DNA of 64,000 bases from Pseudoruegeria sp. HB172150 (GTDB lineage Bacteria > Pseudomonadota > Alphaproteobacteria > Rhodobacterales > Rhodobacteraceae), in the NCBI RefSeq assembly GCF_013184805.1, contig NZ_JAATNG010000007.1, positions 186,001 to 250,000 on the forward strand, in the 5' to 3' direction. How positions within the stretch are numbered: position 1 is the stretch's first letter; each line of letters starts with the position of its first letter. The notes under the pieces were generated by a model. It saw nothing but the letters and a program-made list of their open reading frames with translations. It made no database searches and was not told the origin of the DNA. Positions 9,313-17,951 of the stretch are shown here, piece after piece. The position numbers were made by a program, and so were the translations under genes.

Positions 9313-12300
9313 ATGCACCTCCTCGCCGCCACCCCCGGCGCCGTCGACGACGGCACCGAACCTGTAGATCTAGGCCAGACCCCGGCCGAAATCGTCTTTC
9401 TCTCTGCTGCCGACACGGAACTCGCCGCCCTCTCCGAAGCGCGCGCCGAGATGACGGACCCGCCCACGCTCCGCCTCGCCTCGCTCAACCACCTGCGCCA
9501 TCCGATGTCGGTGGACCTTCATATCGAGCAATGCGCCGCGAGATCGAAGCTCGTCATCGCCCGGGTCCTGGGCGGCACCGGCTACTGGCGCTACGGCGCG
9601 GAGCAATACGCCGCCCATCTCCATGCTGCCGGCGTCTCGCTGGCCCTGCTCCCCGGCGACGACAAGCCAGACGCCGACCTCCGCACCCTCTCCACCGTCT
9701 CCGATACCGATTACGATGCGCTCTGGTCCTACCTCGTCGAGGGTGGGCCAGAGAACAGCGCCAGCCTGCTGCGCTACGCCCAGTGGATGCTCGCCAGCAC
9801 CGGTCGGGAACCGCCCCCTGCGAAACCGCTCCTCCGCGCCGGCCTCTACTGGCCCGGCGCAGGTCTGAGCGACCTCGCCACTATCCGCGAGACTTGGACC
9901 GACAACGCCCCGACCGTCCCCATCATCTTCTACCGCGCCCTCGTGCAGGGCGCCGGGCTCAACCCGATCAACCGCCTGACCCGCGCCCTGCTGCTCCGCG
10001 ACCTGAACCCTCTCCCGATCTTCGTCGCCTCACTCAAGGACCCGGTCAGCGCCGCCACCCTCGACACACTTTTCGCCGAAACCGAACCCGAGGCGATCCT
10101 CAACTGCACCGCCTTCGCCGTCGGTACGCCCCAGGGAGACGGCGGCGACAATCCCCTCGCCGCTCCCTCCACCAACGGCGCCCCGGTCTTTCAGGTCGTC
10201 CTCTCCGCCGGTTCCGAAGTGGCGTGGGAACAGGGCCTCACCGGCCTCTCAGCCCGCGACATCGCGATGAACGTGGCCCTGCCAGAGGTCGACGGACGCA
10301 TCCTTTCCCGCGCCATCAGCTTTAAGGGCGAAGCCTATTACGATGACGCCACCCAGTGCCCGGTCGCCGCCTACCGCGCCCGCGGCGACCGCGTCGATTT
10401 CGTCGCCGACCTAGCCGCCCGCTGGACCCGCCTGCGCCGCACCCCCGCACCCGAGCGCAAGGTCGCGCTCGTCCTCGCCAACTACCCCAACAAGGACGGC
10501 CGCCTCGCCAACGGAGTCGGCCTCGACACCCCCGCCGCTACCGTCCATGCCCTCCGCCTGCTCCACGAAAACGGCTACACCATCGAAACCACCCCCGCCG
10601 ACAGCGACGCCCTGATGCGCCGCCTGATGGCTGGTCCCACCAACTGGCTCACCGACCGCGCCGACAGCGACGGCGGAGAAATGCTCCCCCTCGACACCTA
10701 TCTCGACCACTACAAGCGCCTCCCCTGGGCGACCCGCGAACAGATCGAAACCCGTTGGGGCAGACCGGAAGAAGATCCCTTCTTCTGGCCCCAAATATCC
10801 CCGCCGGAGGCAGCCTCCGCAGGAGGCTTCAAGCTCTCCATCCACCGCTTCGGCAACGCCACCGTCGCGCTGCAGCCCGCCCGCGGCTACAACATCGACC
10901 CGACCGACACCTACCATTCCCCCGATCTCGTCCCGCCGCACAACTACCTCGCCTTCTACATCTGGCTGCGCGATCACTGGGGCGCCGACGCCATCGTCCA
11001 CATGGGCAAGCACGGCAATCTCGAATGGCTCCCCGGCAAGGCGCTGGCCCTTTCCGACAGCTGCCTGCCAGAGGCGGTGCTCGGCCCCGTCCCCCATATC
11101 TACCCCTTCATCGTCAATGACCCGGGCGAGGGCACCCAGGCCAAGCGCCGGAGCCAGGCGGTGATCGTCGACCACCTGACCCCGCCGCTCACCCGCGCCG
11201 AAACCTACGGGCCGCTGAAGGACCTCGAAGCACTCGTCGACGAGTATTTCGAGGCCGCCGGCGTCGACCCCCGCCGCATCGCTCACCTGCGCCGGGAGAT
11301 CCTGTCGCTCACCTCTGCCACCGGGCTCGACGCCGATGCAGGACTCACCGGCGAGGACGAGGAAACCGATCTGGCGAAACTCGACGCCTATCTCTGCGAG
11401 CTGAAAGAGGCGCAGATCCGCGACGGCCTCCACATCTTCGGCCAGTCCCCCACCGGCGACCTCGCCGCCAACCTCGCCATCGCGCTCGCCCGCACGCCCA
11501 GGGGTGACGGAAAAGGCACAGACGCCTCGCTGCTGCGCGCCCTGGCCACCGATCTCGGCTTGACCCTCGACCCGCTCGATTGCGACATGGCCGGCAGCGC
11601 GGCGGAAAGGCCCGACGCGCTAAGCCGGCTTTCACCGGACCCGTGGCGCTCCAACGGCGACACGGTGGAGCGCCTGGAACTGCTCGCCCAGGCGCTCCTG
11701 CGGGCTCCGCGGGACGGCGCACAGGGCGATACAAACACAGCTCCGCAACCACCCGGCCCGGCGTCCCGCCTGGTCCTCGATGAAATCGAAACCTGCCTCG
11801 CCCCCGCCATCGCCGCCTGCGGCCCGGCCGAGAGCGACGGTCTCCTCACCGCCCTCTCCGGCCGGTTCCTCACCCCCGGTCCCTCCGGCGCGCCAACCCG
11901 CGGCCGGCCCGACGTGCTGCCCACCGGCCGCAATTTCTTCTCCGTCGACAGCCGCGCCGTCCCCACCCGCACCGCCTGGTCGCTGGGATGGAAATCCGCG
12001 AACCTGCTGATCGACAAGCATCTTCAGACCCACGGCGACTGGCCGCGCACCATGCTGCTAACCGCGTGGGGCACCGCCAACATGCGGACCGGCGGCGACG
12101 ACATCGCTCAGGGCCTCGCGCTGATGGGCGTGAAACCCGAATGGGACGCCGCCAGCCGCCGCGTCACCGGGTTCGAGATCATTCCGCACACCGCCCTCGG
12201 CCGCCCCCGCGTCGACGTCACTCTCCGCGTCTCCGGATTCTTCCGCGACGCCTTCCCGCACCAGATCGCCCTTTTCGACAGTGCCGCGCGCGCCGTCATG

Positions 12301-13062
12301 GCCCTCGACGAACCGGAAGACGAGAACCCGGCCGCCGCCCGCGCCCGATCCGAAGGCGCCGACGGCCAGTACCGCGTCTTCGGCGCCAAGCCCGGCGCCT
12401 ATGGCGCGGGCCTGCAGGCAATGATCGACGAACGGCTCTGGAACGACACCGCCGACCTCGCCGAGGCTTACCTGACTTGGGGCAGCTATGCCTATGGCAG
12501 GGAGGCCGAGGGCGCGCCTGCACGGCAGGCCCTCGAAACCCGGCTCTCCCAGACCGAGGCCATTGTCCAGAATCAGGACAACCGCGAACACGACCTGCTC
12601 GACAGCGACGACTACTACCAGTTCGAAGGCGGCGCGGCGGCGGCCGTTCAACACCTGCAGGGCAAACAGCGCCCGGTCTACCACAACGACCATTCCCGCC
12701 CCGAACGCCCCGTCATACGCACGTTGGAAGACGAGATCGGCCGCGTCGTCCGGTCCCGCGTGGTGAACCCGAAATGGATCGAAGGCATCAAGCGCCACGG
12801 CTACAAGGGCGCCTTCGAAATCGCCGCGACCGTCGACTACCTCTTCGCCTTCGCCGCCACCACCGGCGCCGTCCGCGACCACCATTTCGACCTCGTCCAC
12901 GCCGCGTATCTCGAGAACCAGGAGACGCGCGACTTCATCGAAACCCACAACGCCCCGGCCTTGCGCGAGATAGCCCAGCGCCTGACAGAGGCCATCGACC
13001 GGGGCCTCTGGACCCCGCGCTCGAACTCGGCCAGAAGCCTTCTCGAAAGGCTGACCGCATGA
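9313..13062 (+). CDS. cobN: Cobaltochelatase subunit CobN
   Basis: The large subunit of the ATP-dependent aerobic cobaltochelatase, which inserts Co(II) into hydrogenobyrinic acid a,c-diamide together with CobS and CobT (not in this window). Length 1249 residues is normal. Recognisable CobN segments are the central ARGYNIDPTDTYHSPDLVPPHNYLAFY block and the IVHMGKHGNLEWLPGKALAL motif (about 575), the GRNFFSVDSRAVPT block (about 873) and the C-terminal NPKWIEGIKRHGYKGA segment. The ATG at 9313 was chosen over upstream frame extension; AAGGG lies upstream. Odd feature: around residue 492 the protein reads FFWPQISPPEAASAGGF where homologues have a short loop, because a dispersed repeat is inserted in frame. 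Its stop overlaps the next GNAT start (ATGA). Confidence 0.97.
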   Translation: MHLLAATPGAVDDGTEPVDLGQTPAEIVFLSAADTELAALSEARAEMTDPPTLRLASLNHLRHPMSVDLHIEQCAARSKLVIARVLGGTGYWRYGAEQYAAHLHAAGVSLALLPGDDKPDADLRTLSTVSDTDYDALWSYLVEGGPENSASLLRYAQWMLASTGREPPPAKPLLRAGLYWPGAGLSDLATIRETWTDNAPTVPIIFYRALVQGAGLNPINRLTRALLLRDLNPLPIFVASLKDPVSAATLDTLFAETEPEAILNCTAFAVGTPQGDGGDNPLAAPSTNGAPVFQVVLSAGSEVAWEQGLTGLSARDIAMNVALPEVDGRILSRAISFKGEAYYDDATQCPVAAYRARGDRVDFVADLAARWTRLRRTPAPERKVALVLANYPNKDGRLANGVGLDTPAATVHALRLLHENGYTIETTPADSDALMRRLMAGPTNWLTDRADSDGGEMLPLDTYLDHYKRLPWATREQIETRWGRPEEDPFFWPQISPPEAASAGGFKLSIHRFGNATVALQPARGYNIDPTDTYHSPDLVPPHNYLAFYIWLRDHWGADAIVHMGKHGNLEWLPGKALALSDSCLPEAVLGPVPHIYPFIVNDPGEGTQAKRRSQAVIVDHLTPPLTRAETYGPLKDLEALVDEYFEAAGVDPRRIAHLRREILSLTSATGLDADAGLTGEDEETDLAKLDAYLCELKEAQIRDGLHIFGQSPTGDLAANLAIALARTPRGDGKGTDASLLRALATDLGLTLDPLDCDMAGSAAERPDALSRLSPDPWRSNGDTVERLELLAQALLRAPRDGAQGDTNTAPQPPGPASRLVLDEIETCLAPAIAACGPAESDGLLTALSGRFLTPGPSGAPTRGRPDVLPTGRNFFSVDSRAVPTRTAWSLGWKSANLLIDKHLQTHGDWPRTMLLTAWGTANMRTGGDDIAQGLALMGVKPEWDAASRRVTGFEIIPHTALGRPRVDVTLRVSGFFRDAFPHQIALFDSAARAVMALDEPEDENPAAARARSEGADGQYRVFGAKPGAYGAGLQAMIDERLWNDTADLAEAYLTWGSYAYGREAEGAPARQALETRLSQTEAIVQNQDNREHDLLDSDDYYQFEGGAAAAVQHLQGKQRPVYHNDHSRPERPVIRTLEDEIGRVVRSRVVNPKWIEGIKRHGYKGAFEIAATVDYLFAFAATTGAVRDHHFDLVHAAYLENQETRDFIETHNAPALREIAQRLTEAIDRGLWTPRSNSARSLLERLTA
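10779..10828 (+). repeat. Dispersed repeat, copy B, inside the cobN coding sequence
   Basis: The sequence TTCTTCTGGCCCC followed by AAATATCCCCGCCGGAGGC matches the intergenic copies at 9243, 24161 and 37035 almost exactly, but here it is translated as part of CobN (FWPQISPPEA). A short inverted pair GCCTCC/GGAGGC follows at the right end. The frame is kept through the element, so it has been domesticated as a loop. Confidence 0.8.
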
Positions 13063-13487
13063 CCCTTACGATCCTCGACACGACCCCCGGCATCGGCAAC
13101 ACCCGGGACCGGATCCTCGACCTGCTCGACGAGCATGCCGACGGGCTCGGCCTGCCGTTCAACGAAAGCGAATTCAGTCTGGAGGCGCGCGACGGCGACA
13201 CCTTCCTCGGCGCGCTGACCGCCAAGATCGTGCACAACTGGGTCTTCCTCGCCCTGCTGGCCGTCAGCCCCGACGCGCGGGGCCAGGGCGTCGGCAGCGC
13301 CCTGATGGCGGCGTTGGAAGACACTTCGCGCAGCATGGGCGCTACCGGTATCTGGCTCGACACCTTCTCCTTCCAGGCGCCGGATTTCTACCAGCGTCTC
13401 GGCTACAAGGTCTTCGGCGAACTTCCCGATGCCCCTGCTGGTCATTCCCGCTTCTTCCTTCTCAAGCGGCTCGACGGCAAGGACTAA
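13059..13487 (+). CDS. GNAT family N-acetyltransferase (coupled to cobN)
   Basis: A 142-residue acetyltransferase. The acetyl-CoA binding loop VSPDARGQGVGSALM (about residues 69-83) and the C-terminal IWLDTFSFQAPDFYQRLGYKVFGEL (typical strand-helix-YxxLGF) are clear. The N-terminal third (DLPF NESEF-like segment) matches GNATs that act on small molecules or peptides. The start codon overlaps the cobN stop in ATGA, so translation is probably coupled, giving a second GNAT tied to a B12 gene. Function unknown. The larger open frame that contains it begins inside cobN and is an artefact. Confidence 0.85.
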   Translation: MTLTILDTTPGIGNTRDRILDLLDEHADGLGLPFNESEFSLEARDGDTFLGALTAKIVHNWVFLALLAVSPDARGQGVGSALMAALEDTSRSMGATGIWLDTFSFQAPDFYQRLGYKVFGELPDAPAGHSRFFLLKRLDGKD

Positions 13488-13581
13488 GACCGGTGGTCAG
13501 GGCGCGCCGCGACACTGCGCGCCTTAGGTGCAAGGCAACACGATACTACCGCGACGAACAAACACCTGTTCGCCTTTTCGG

Positions 13582-14016
13582 TTACGGCAGCGCTACGCAT
13601 TCGAATTCCCGCGTCTCACCGTCCCACGGCAACTGTCCGACGAAACCACATTCCAGTTCAAGACGCTGCGGTCGCGGCACCGGCCGTCTCCCCGCGCCGG
13701 GGCAGTCGATCTCCGCGCGGACGACCGTGGAATCGCCTTCAAGCGTGCTGCTGCGCAACCGGCAGCCACTGACCGCCGCGATCGCCTCGGCTGCCAGACG
13801 TAGGATCCCGGCGCGATCCGGCGCCGCATCCGCATTCAGCCGAATCGCTTCCGCGGCGAAGGGCGTGTAGCGGACCGAGAACACCGCGTCACCCACGGTC
13901 ACGTACCGTGCGGGCTGGTTCGCAAAACCGGCGCTGGGGCTGTCGCAGGCCGCCAGCCCGGCAGAGAAAATCGTCCCGGCAGCAAGCGCCAAAACTCTGA
14001 AAACCCTGCAATGCAT
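13582..14016 (-). CDS. Predicted lipoprotein of unknown function
   Basis: I do not recognise the family. The 144-residue product has a lipoprotein signal peptide with lipobox LAAC (Cys24), so it should be anchored in the membrane facing the periplasm. The mature part is short, with the segment YVTVGDAVFSVRYTPFAAEAIRLNADAAPDRAG and a pair of cysteines (SGCRLR and IDCPG) that could form a disulfide, and ends with ECGFVGQLPWDGETREFECVALP. It is transcribed away from the TsoY-like gene; the 131-base gap between them holds the ArsR-type operator. Confidence 0.7.
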   Translation of the reverse strand: MHCRVFRVLALAAGTIFSAGLAACDSPSAGFANQPARYVTVGDAVFSVRYTPFAAEAIRLNADAAPDRAGILRLAAEAIAAVSGCRLRSSTLEGDSTVVRAEIDCPGAGRRPVPRPQRLELECGFVGQLPWDGETREFECVALP

Positions 14017-14111
14017 GGCTCCTGCATAGGCGCAAACCGGTTAACAACCGGTGCAAACCCGGCCTGCCTGACAGATTGACGCAGATCAATGTAATCGCCG
14101 CCGCAGCTCAT

Positions 14112-14138
14112 ATATTCATATTCGGGAATTTGAATATG
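14112..14138. promoter_or_regulatory. ArsR-family (SqrR/BigR-like) operator, two overlapping ATTC-N8-GAAT sites
   Basis: CATATTC (14117-14123) and GAATATG (14132-14138) form a perfect inverted repeat separated by eight bases. It contains ATTC-N8-GAAT. A second ATTC-N8-GAAT overlaps it at 14114-14129. This spacing and sequence is the motif known for the sulfide-sensing ArsR-type repressors SqrR of Rhodobacter capsulatus and BigR. The 3' half touches the ribosome site GGAGGG (14138-14143) of the TsoY-like gene, so binding would block that gene's expression. No such regulator is encoded in the window. Confidence 0.65.
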
Positions 14139-14147
14139 GAGGGTCAG

Positions 14148-15362
14148 ATGCCCCGTACCGCAACTCGTCCGGCGGATCGCTATTCGCCACTCTACTTCCT
14201 CGGCGCGCTGGGTGCCGGGGGCCTTGCCGTCACCTTCTTCATGTACCTGATGTTCTGGGTGCCGCATCCCGGCCGCGCCGTTCCGAACTTCGAGGATATC
14301 GCCGCCACATTCACCACCGGCGGCCCTGCCATCCAGACAGCCATCGCCGTCGCCATGGCCGGCATCGCCGTCTTTGTCGTGCTGCACTTCAAGTCGCTGA
14401 TCTGGAACCTGCGCCAGTACAGCGCCTTCAAGAAAACAGAGGCTTATCAAAAGCTGAAAGCCTCCAACGCCGAAACTCAGCTTCTCGCGATGCCGCTGGC
14501 ACTGGCGATGGCGATCAACGCCGGTTTCGTCGCCGGGCTGGTCTTCGTTCCGGGGCTCTGGTCCATCGTCGAATTTCTGTTTCCCTTCGCCATGGTCGCC
14601 TTCACGGCGGTGGGCATCCTTGCCCTGATCATGATCGGCGACTTCCTTGGCCGGGTGCTGACCAAGGGCGGCGTCTTCGACGTCACCGCCCATAACAGCT
14701 TCGCACAACTCCTGCCGGCCTTCGCGCTGACCATGACAGCCGTCGGCTTTGCCGCCCCGGCCGCCATGAGCACTGTGCCGCTGACCCAGGGTATCAGCCT
14801 GATCGGCTCCACCTTCTTCGGCATGGCCGGCGTGATCTATGCCGCGGTCGCGGCGATCACCGCGTTCAACTCGATGCTGCACTATGGCACCGCGAAGGAA
14901 TCCGGCCCCACGCTGATGATCATCGTGCCGCTTTTGACGATCCTCGGCATCCTCGCCATGCGTCAGGGCCACGGGCTGCACGTCTCTTTCGATGCCCACG
15001 CCCAGGCCGCCGACACGCTGATGTTCCTGACCCGGATCGTCGCCGTGCAGGTTCTGTTCCTGCTGCTTGGCATGCTGGTTCTGCGCCGGCAGGGCTATTT
15101 CCAGAGCTTCGTCTTCGGCTCGGAAAATTCCCCCGGCGCCTATGCGCTGGTCTGCCCCGGCGTCGCGATGAGCGTGATGCTGCACTTCTGGATCAACAAG
15201 GGTCTCGTCGCCAACGGTCTGGTCGAGAAATTCTCTACCGGCTACTGGGCGCTGACCGCTCTGGCGATCGCCTTCCAGATCGCGATGATCTGGCTGGTCT
15301 TCCATCTGAACCGGCGGCATTTCGGCAAACCCGTCGCCGGCACGGCGGTTCCCGCCGAGTGA
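14148..15362 (+). CDS. Multi-spanning membrane protein, TsoY-like
   Basis: A 404-residue integral membrane protein with about ten hydrophobic helices. Key landmarks are the N-terminal SPLYFLGALGAGGLAVTFFMYLMFWVPHPG, the loop PNFEDIAATFTTG, and the C-terminal WINKGLVANGLVEKF segment. I recall this type of protein being annotated as TsoY family and resembling TDT/SLAC1-type transporters, but the name is tentative and no substrate is established. The ATG at 14148 has GGAGGG four bases upstream; the frame extends 24 codons further through the operator, which is unlikely to be coding. Regulation by a sulfide- or persulfide-responsive ArsR repressor is suggested by the overlapping operator. Confidence 0.65.
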   Translation: MPRTATRPADRYSPLYFLGALGAGGLAVTFFMYLMFWVPHPGRAVPNFEDIAATFTTGGPAIQTAIAVAMAGIAVFVVLHFKSLIWNLRQYSAFKKTEAYQKLKASNAETQLLAMPLALAMAINAGFVAGLVFVPGLWSIVEFLFPFAMVAFTAVGILALIMIGDFLGRVLTKGGVFDVTAHNSFAQLLPAFALTMTAVGFAAPAAMSTVPLTQGISLIGSTFFGMAGVIYAAVAAITAFNSMLHYGTAKESGPTLMIIVPLLTILGILAMRQGHGLHVSFDAHAQAADTLMFLTRIVAVQVLFLLLGMLVLRRQGYFQSFVFGSENSPGAYALVCPGVAMSVMLHFWINKGLVANGLVEKFSTGYWALTALAIAFQIAMIWLVFHLNRRHFGKPVAGTAVPAE

Positions 15363-15366
15363 ACTC

Positions 15367-15398
15367 GATCCCCCGGTCCGGCAACGGGCCGGGGGATC
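15367..15398. terminator. GC-rich hairpin between convergent genes
   Basis: GATCCCCCGGTCC (15367-15379) pairs with GGGCCGGGGGATC (15386-15398) around a six-base loop, just after the TsoY-like stop and overlapping the last codon of the converging EEP gene. There is no strong T tract on either side, so efficiency as a terminator is uncertain, but its position fits a bidirectional transcript end. Confidence 0.55.
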
Positions 15399-16539
15399 AC
15401 AACTGCCCGCGCTTCTCGCGCAGAAAGTCCAGCGAGTCGTCGATCTCCAGCTCGACCCAGATTGGATAGTGATCCGACAGCTGGTTCTCCCGCCAGGTAT
15501 CGAGATAGTAAGTCCGCAGCTCCCCCTCGTCCCCCGCCAGATCCTTGTCGCCGCCGTAATCCTCCAGCATCTCGGCGCGGTAGGTGGCGACATCCTCCGC
15601 GCGATAGACAAATCCGAACGGGTCGAAGACACCGCCACTCTCGGCGCCACCGCTGAGAGCGAACCGAAAGTAATCGTTGGCGCGAAAAAACATGCGATCA
15701 TAGGTTTCGACCGGCCCGTCTACCGCATCCGCCGGCCGCGCATTCGTCGGCTTCCCAACCAGCCCGCCATTCTCCACATAGCCAGCCGTCTCCAGCGCCG
15801 TCACGTTCGCCTGATCCTTGGAGCGGTAGAAATTCATGTCTCCCACCAGCACCAGGTTGTCCGACCAGAGCCCCCGCCGCTTCTTCTCCAAAGCCGCCAA
15901 CAACAGCCGCACCTCCTCCGACCGCAGCCGCACCGCGTCCCGCGTATCGCTCGGCTCCAGATGCAGGTTGATCATCGCGAACCGCTTCCACGCGGTGACG
16001 AACCCGGTCATGAACGGCGCCCGCGCCAGCTGTTCCAGCTCCACGTCCGCCTCACCCGGCACCGCCTCGCGCAATTCCTTCCAAAGCGCGATCTCGCCTG
16101 CCAGCCCCGAAAGCTGCACGCGGTTCCTGTTGTAGACATAGGCAGAGCGTTCGTCGTTCCCGGCCACGCCTTCGGTCACGTCATTGACCAGATAGCTCCA
16201 GTCCGGCCCCAGCAGCCGCATCACCTGATCGAGCTGCAGCAGCTTCGACTTCACCTCCTGAATGGCGATCAGATCGAACGTCGCAAGGATCTCGGCGATA
16301 TAGAAATAGGCCTCGTCCAGCCGCTGCTGGCTGGTGCCGAAATTCTTGATGTTCCAGCTCGCGACAAGCAGGTTCGCCTCGGTGCGCCGCGACGGAACCG
16401 CCGCCTGCAGCCCGGGCTTCAGCCGCAGCAGGCCGTCGATGCAGCGCTTTCGCGCCTCCACGGTCATGTTCGGGAATACGCGCTCGAAATCGCGCTCCTT
16501 GAAATCCGCCTCCGGCCGCAGGTCGTTGTAGAATGGCAT
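15397..16539 (-). CDS. Endonuclease/exonuclease/phosphatase (EEP) family protein
   Basis: A 380-residue member of the DNase I/EEP superfamily of metal-dependent phosphodiesterases. The ordered motifs are visible: VASWNIKNFG (about 64-73), FDLIAIQEVKS with the metal-binding Glu (about 98), the INLHLEPSD block, LVGDMNFYRS (Asp/Asn pair) and the terminal LSDHYPIW with the catalytic Asp-His. No signal peptide is seen, so it is probably cytoplasmic. Substrate could be nucleic acid, a phospholipid or another phosphodiester. The start at 16539 has GGGAGGG upstream; the frame extends to 16665 without support. It is divergent from the GNAT gene at 16674. Confidence 0.85.
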   Translation of the reverse strand: MPFYNDLRPEADFKERDFERVFPNMTVEARKRCIDGLLRLKPGLQAAVPSRRTEANLLVASWNIKNFGTSQQRLDEAYFYIAEILATFDLIAIQEVKSKLLQLDQVMRLLGPDWSYLVNDVTEGVAGNDERSAYVYNRNRVQLSGLAGEIALWKELREAVPGEADVELEQLARAPFMTGFVTAWKRFAMINLHLEPSDTRDAVRLRSEEVRLLLAALEKKRRGLWSDNLVLVGDMNFYRSKDQANVTALETAGYVENGGLVGKPTNARPADAVDGPVETYDRMFFRANDYFRFALSGGAESGGVFDPFGFVYRAEDVATYRAEMLEDYGGDKDLAGDEGELRTYYLDTWRENQLSDHYPIWVELEIDDSLDFLREKRGQL

Positions 16540-16673
16540 ACCCCAATCCCTCCCGGTCAATGCGCGTCGATCAATCGACGCCAGCCTAGCACGCCTCGTC
16601 GCGCACTGGTCCGGAAATACCCACACAGTCGATATCCCTTGCGCGCGCCCGCAACCGGCTGTCATCTGTCGCG

Positions 16674-17156
16674 ATGCCAGACGATATCCCGTTCCGCGTC
16701 ACCGACCCCTATGACTGGCCCTCGCTCCTCGCGCTGATCCAGGCGGAATTCGCCTATATGGAGGGCCGGATCGACCCGCCCTCCTCGATGCACCGCCTGA
16801 CACCCGAAGCCATAGCCGCGCAGGCCGAAACCGGCGAGATCTGGGTGATCGAGCACGGCGGCACCCCCGCCGCCTGCATCTTCCTCACGCCACAGCCGCC
16901 CGCGCTCTACCTCGGCAAGCTCGCAGTTTCCTCAAACCATCGCGGCCAGGGCCTTGCCCGCCGCCTGATCGGCACAGCAGAGACCCGCGCCCGCGCCCTT
17001 GGCCTCACCGCGCTCAAACTCCAGACCCGCGTCGAGTTGACCGAGAACCACGCCGCCTTCACCGCCCTCGGATTTGCAATCACCGGCACGACGGCGCATG
17101 AAGGCTACGACCGGCCGACAAGCCTCACGATGCTGCGCCCAGTGGAGGAACAATGA
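16674..17156 (+). CDS. GNAT family N-acetyltransferase (coupled to cobO)
   Basis: A 160-residue acetyltransferase with an acetyl-CoA loop LAVSSNHRGQGLARRLI (about residues 82-98) and the C-terminal helix-strand ELTENHAAFTALGFAITGTTAHEGY. Its sequence is of the type common in alphaproteobacteria, with the conserved EFAYMEGRIDPPSSMHRLT N-terminal segment. Substrate unknown. The stop overlaps the cobO start by four bases (ATGA), making it the third GNAT of the region coupled to a cobalamin gene. Confidence 0.85.
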   Translation: MPDDIPFRVTDPYDWPSLLALIQAEFAYMEGRIDPPSSMHRLTPEAIAAQAETGEIWVIEHGGTPAACIFLTPQPPALYLGKLAVSSNHRGQGLARRLIGTAETRARALGLTALKLQTRVELTENHAAFTALGFAITGTTAHEGYDRPTSLTMLRPVEEQ

Positions 17157-17761
17157 CCGAGGACACAGAGCGCCACGCCGCCAAGATGGCCAAGAAGAAG
17201 GCCGCGCGCGACAAGATCATGGCCACCAAGACCGGCGAAAAGGGCCTGATCATCGTCCATTCCGGCAAGGGCAAGGGCAAGTCGACCGCGGGGTTCGGCA
17301 TGATCTTCCGCTGCATTGCGCACGACATGCAATGCGCCGTTGTCCAGTTCATCAAGGGCGGCATGTCCACAGGCGAACGCGACCTGATCGAAACCCGCTT
17401 TTCCAACATCTGCGCCTTCCACACGATGGGCGAGGGCTTCACCTGGGAAACCCAGGACAAGACCCGCGACATCGAAATGGCGCAGGCCGCCTGGGCCAAG
17501 GCGAAGGACCTGATCCGCGACCCGGCGAACCGCATGGTCCTGCTCGACGAGATCAACATCGCGCTGCGCTACGACTACATCGACATCGCCGAGGTGGTGG
17601 CCTTCCTCGAGACAGAGAAACCCGAGATGACCCATGTCGTCCTTACCGGCCGCAACGCCAAGGAAGAGTTGATCGAGATCGCCGACCTCGTGACCGAGAT
17701 GGAACTTGTGAAACACCCTTTCCGGTCAGGGGTAAAAGCGCAGCAGGGCGTGGAGTTCTAG
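17153..17761 (+). CDS. cobO: Cob(I)yrinic acid a,c-diamide adenosyltransferase CobO
   Basis: Transfers the adenosyl group of ATP to the corrinoid cobalt, forming the Co-C bond of adenosylcobyrinic acid a,c-diamide. The 202-residue protein has the CobA/CobO P-loop HSGKGKGKST (36-45), the conserved QFIKGGMSTGER, the MGEGFTWETQD motif that contacts the corrinoid, the Walker B LLDEINIAL and the C-terminal VKAQQGVEF. It starts inside the stop of the upstream GNAT gene. A second, unrelated adenosyltransferase of the PduO type is encoded at 41650. Confidence 0.96.
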   Translation: MTEDTERHAAKMAKKKAARDKIMATKTGEKGLIIVHSGKGKGKSTAGFGMIFRCIAHDMQCAVVQFIKGGMSTGERDLIETRFSNICAFHTMGEGFTWETQDKTRDIEMAQAAWAKAKDLIRDPANRMVLLDEINIALRYDYIDIAEVVAFLETEKPEMTHVVLTGRNAKEELIEIADLVTEMELVKHPFRSGVKAQQGVEF

Positions 17762-17951
17762 GCAGAAGGGGAACACCCCGACCGCAAACGCAGCGTCGGA
17801 TAGACGCATCAACCGACCACAGCCGTACTCCGCCAACGAGCGGAGAGAAAAAGCTTGGCGCCAAAGGCGCCTCTGCTTAACAACGTCCGAGGCGCGCCTC
17901 ACCCGCCGGAACGGCCGCCCGACATATCCCAATCGTTTCCGGAGCCGAAAA

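Noticed and set aside
9183-10325. Plus-strand 380-codon frame in the start region of cobN
   Set aside because: Overlaps cobN in another frame, with Arg/Pro-rich composition and no domain.
17762-17951. Possible second B12 riboswitch before the HupE-like gene
   Set aside because: The conserved boxes, including AGCCAGGAGACC and the GCC-CCCGC-ACTGT core, are absent; only a short GGCGCC hairpin is seen.
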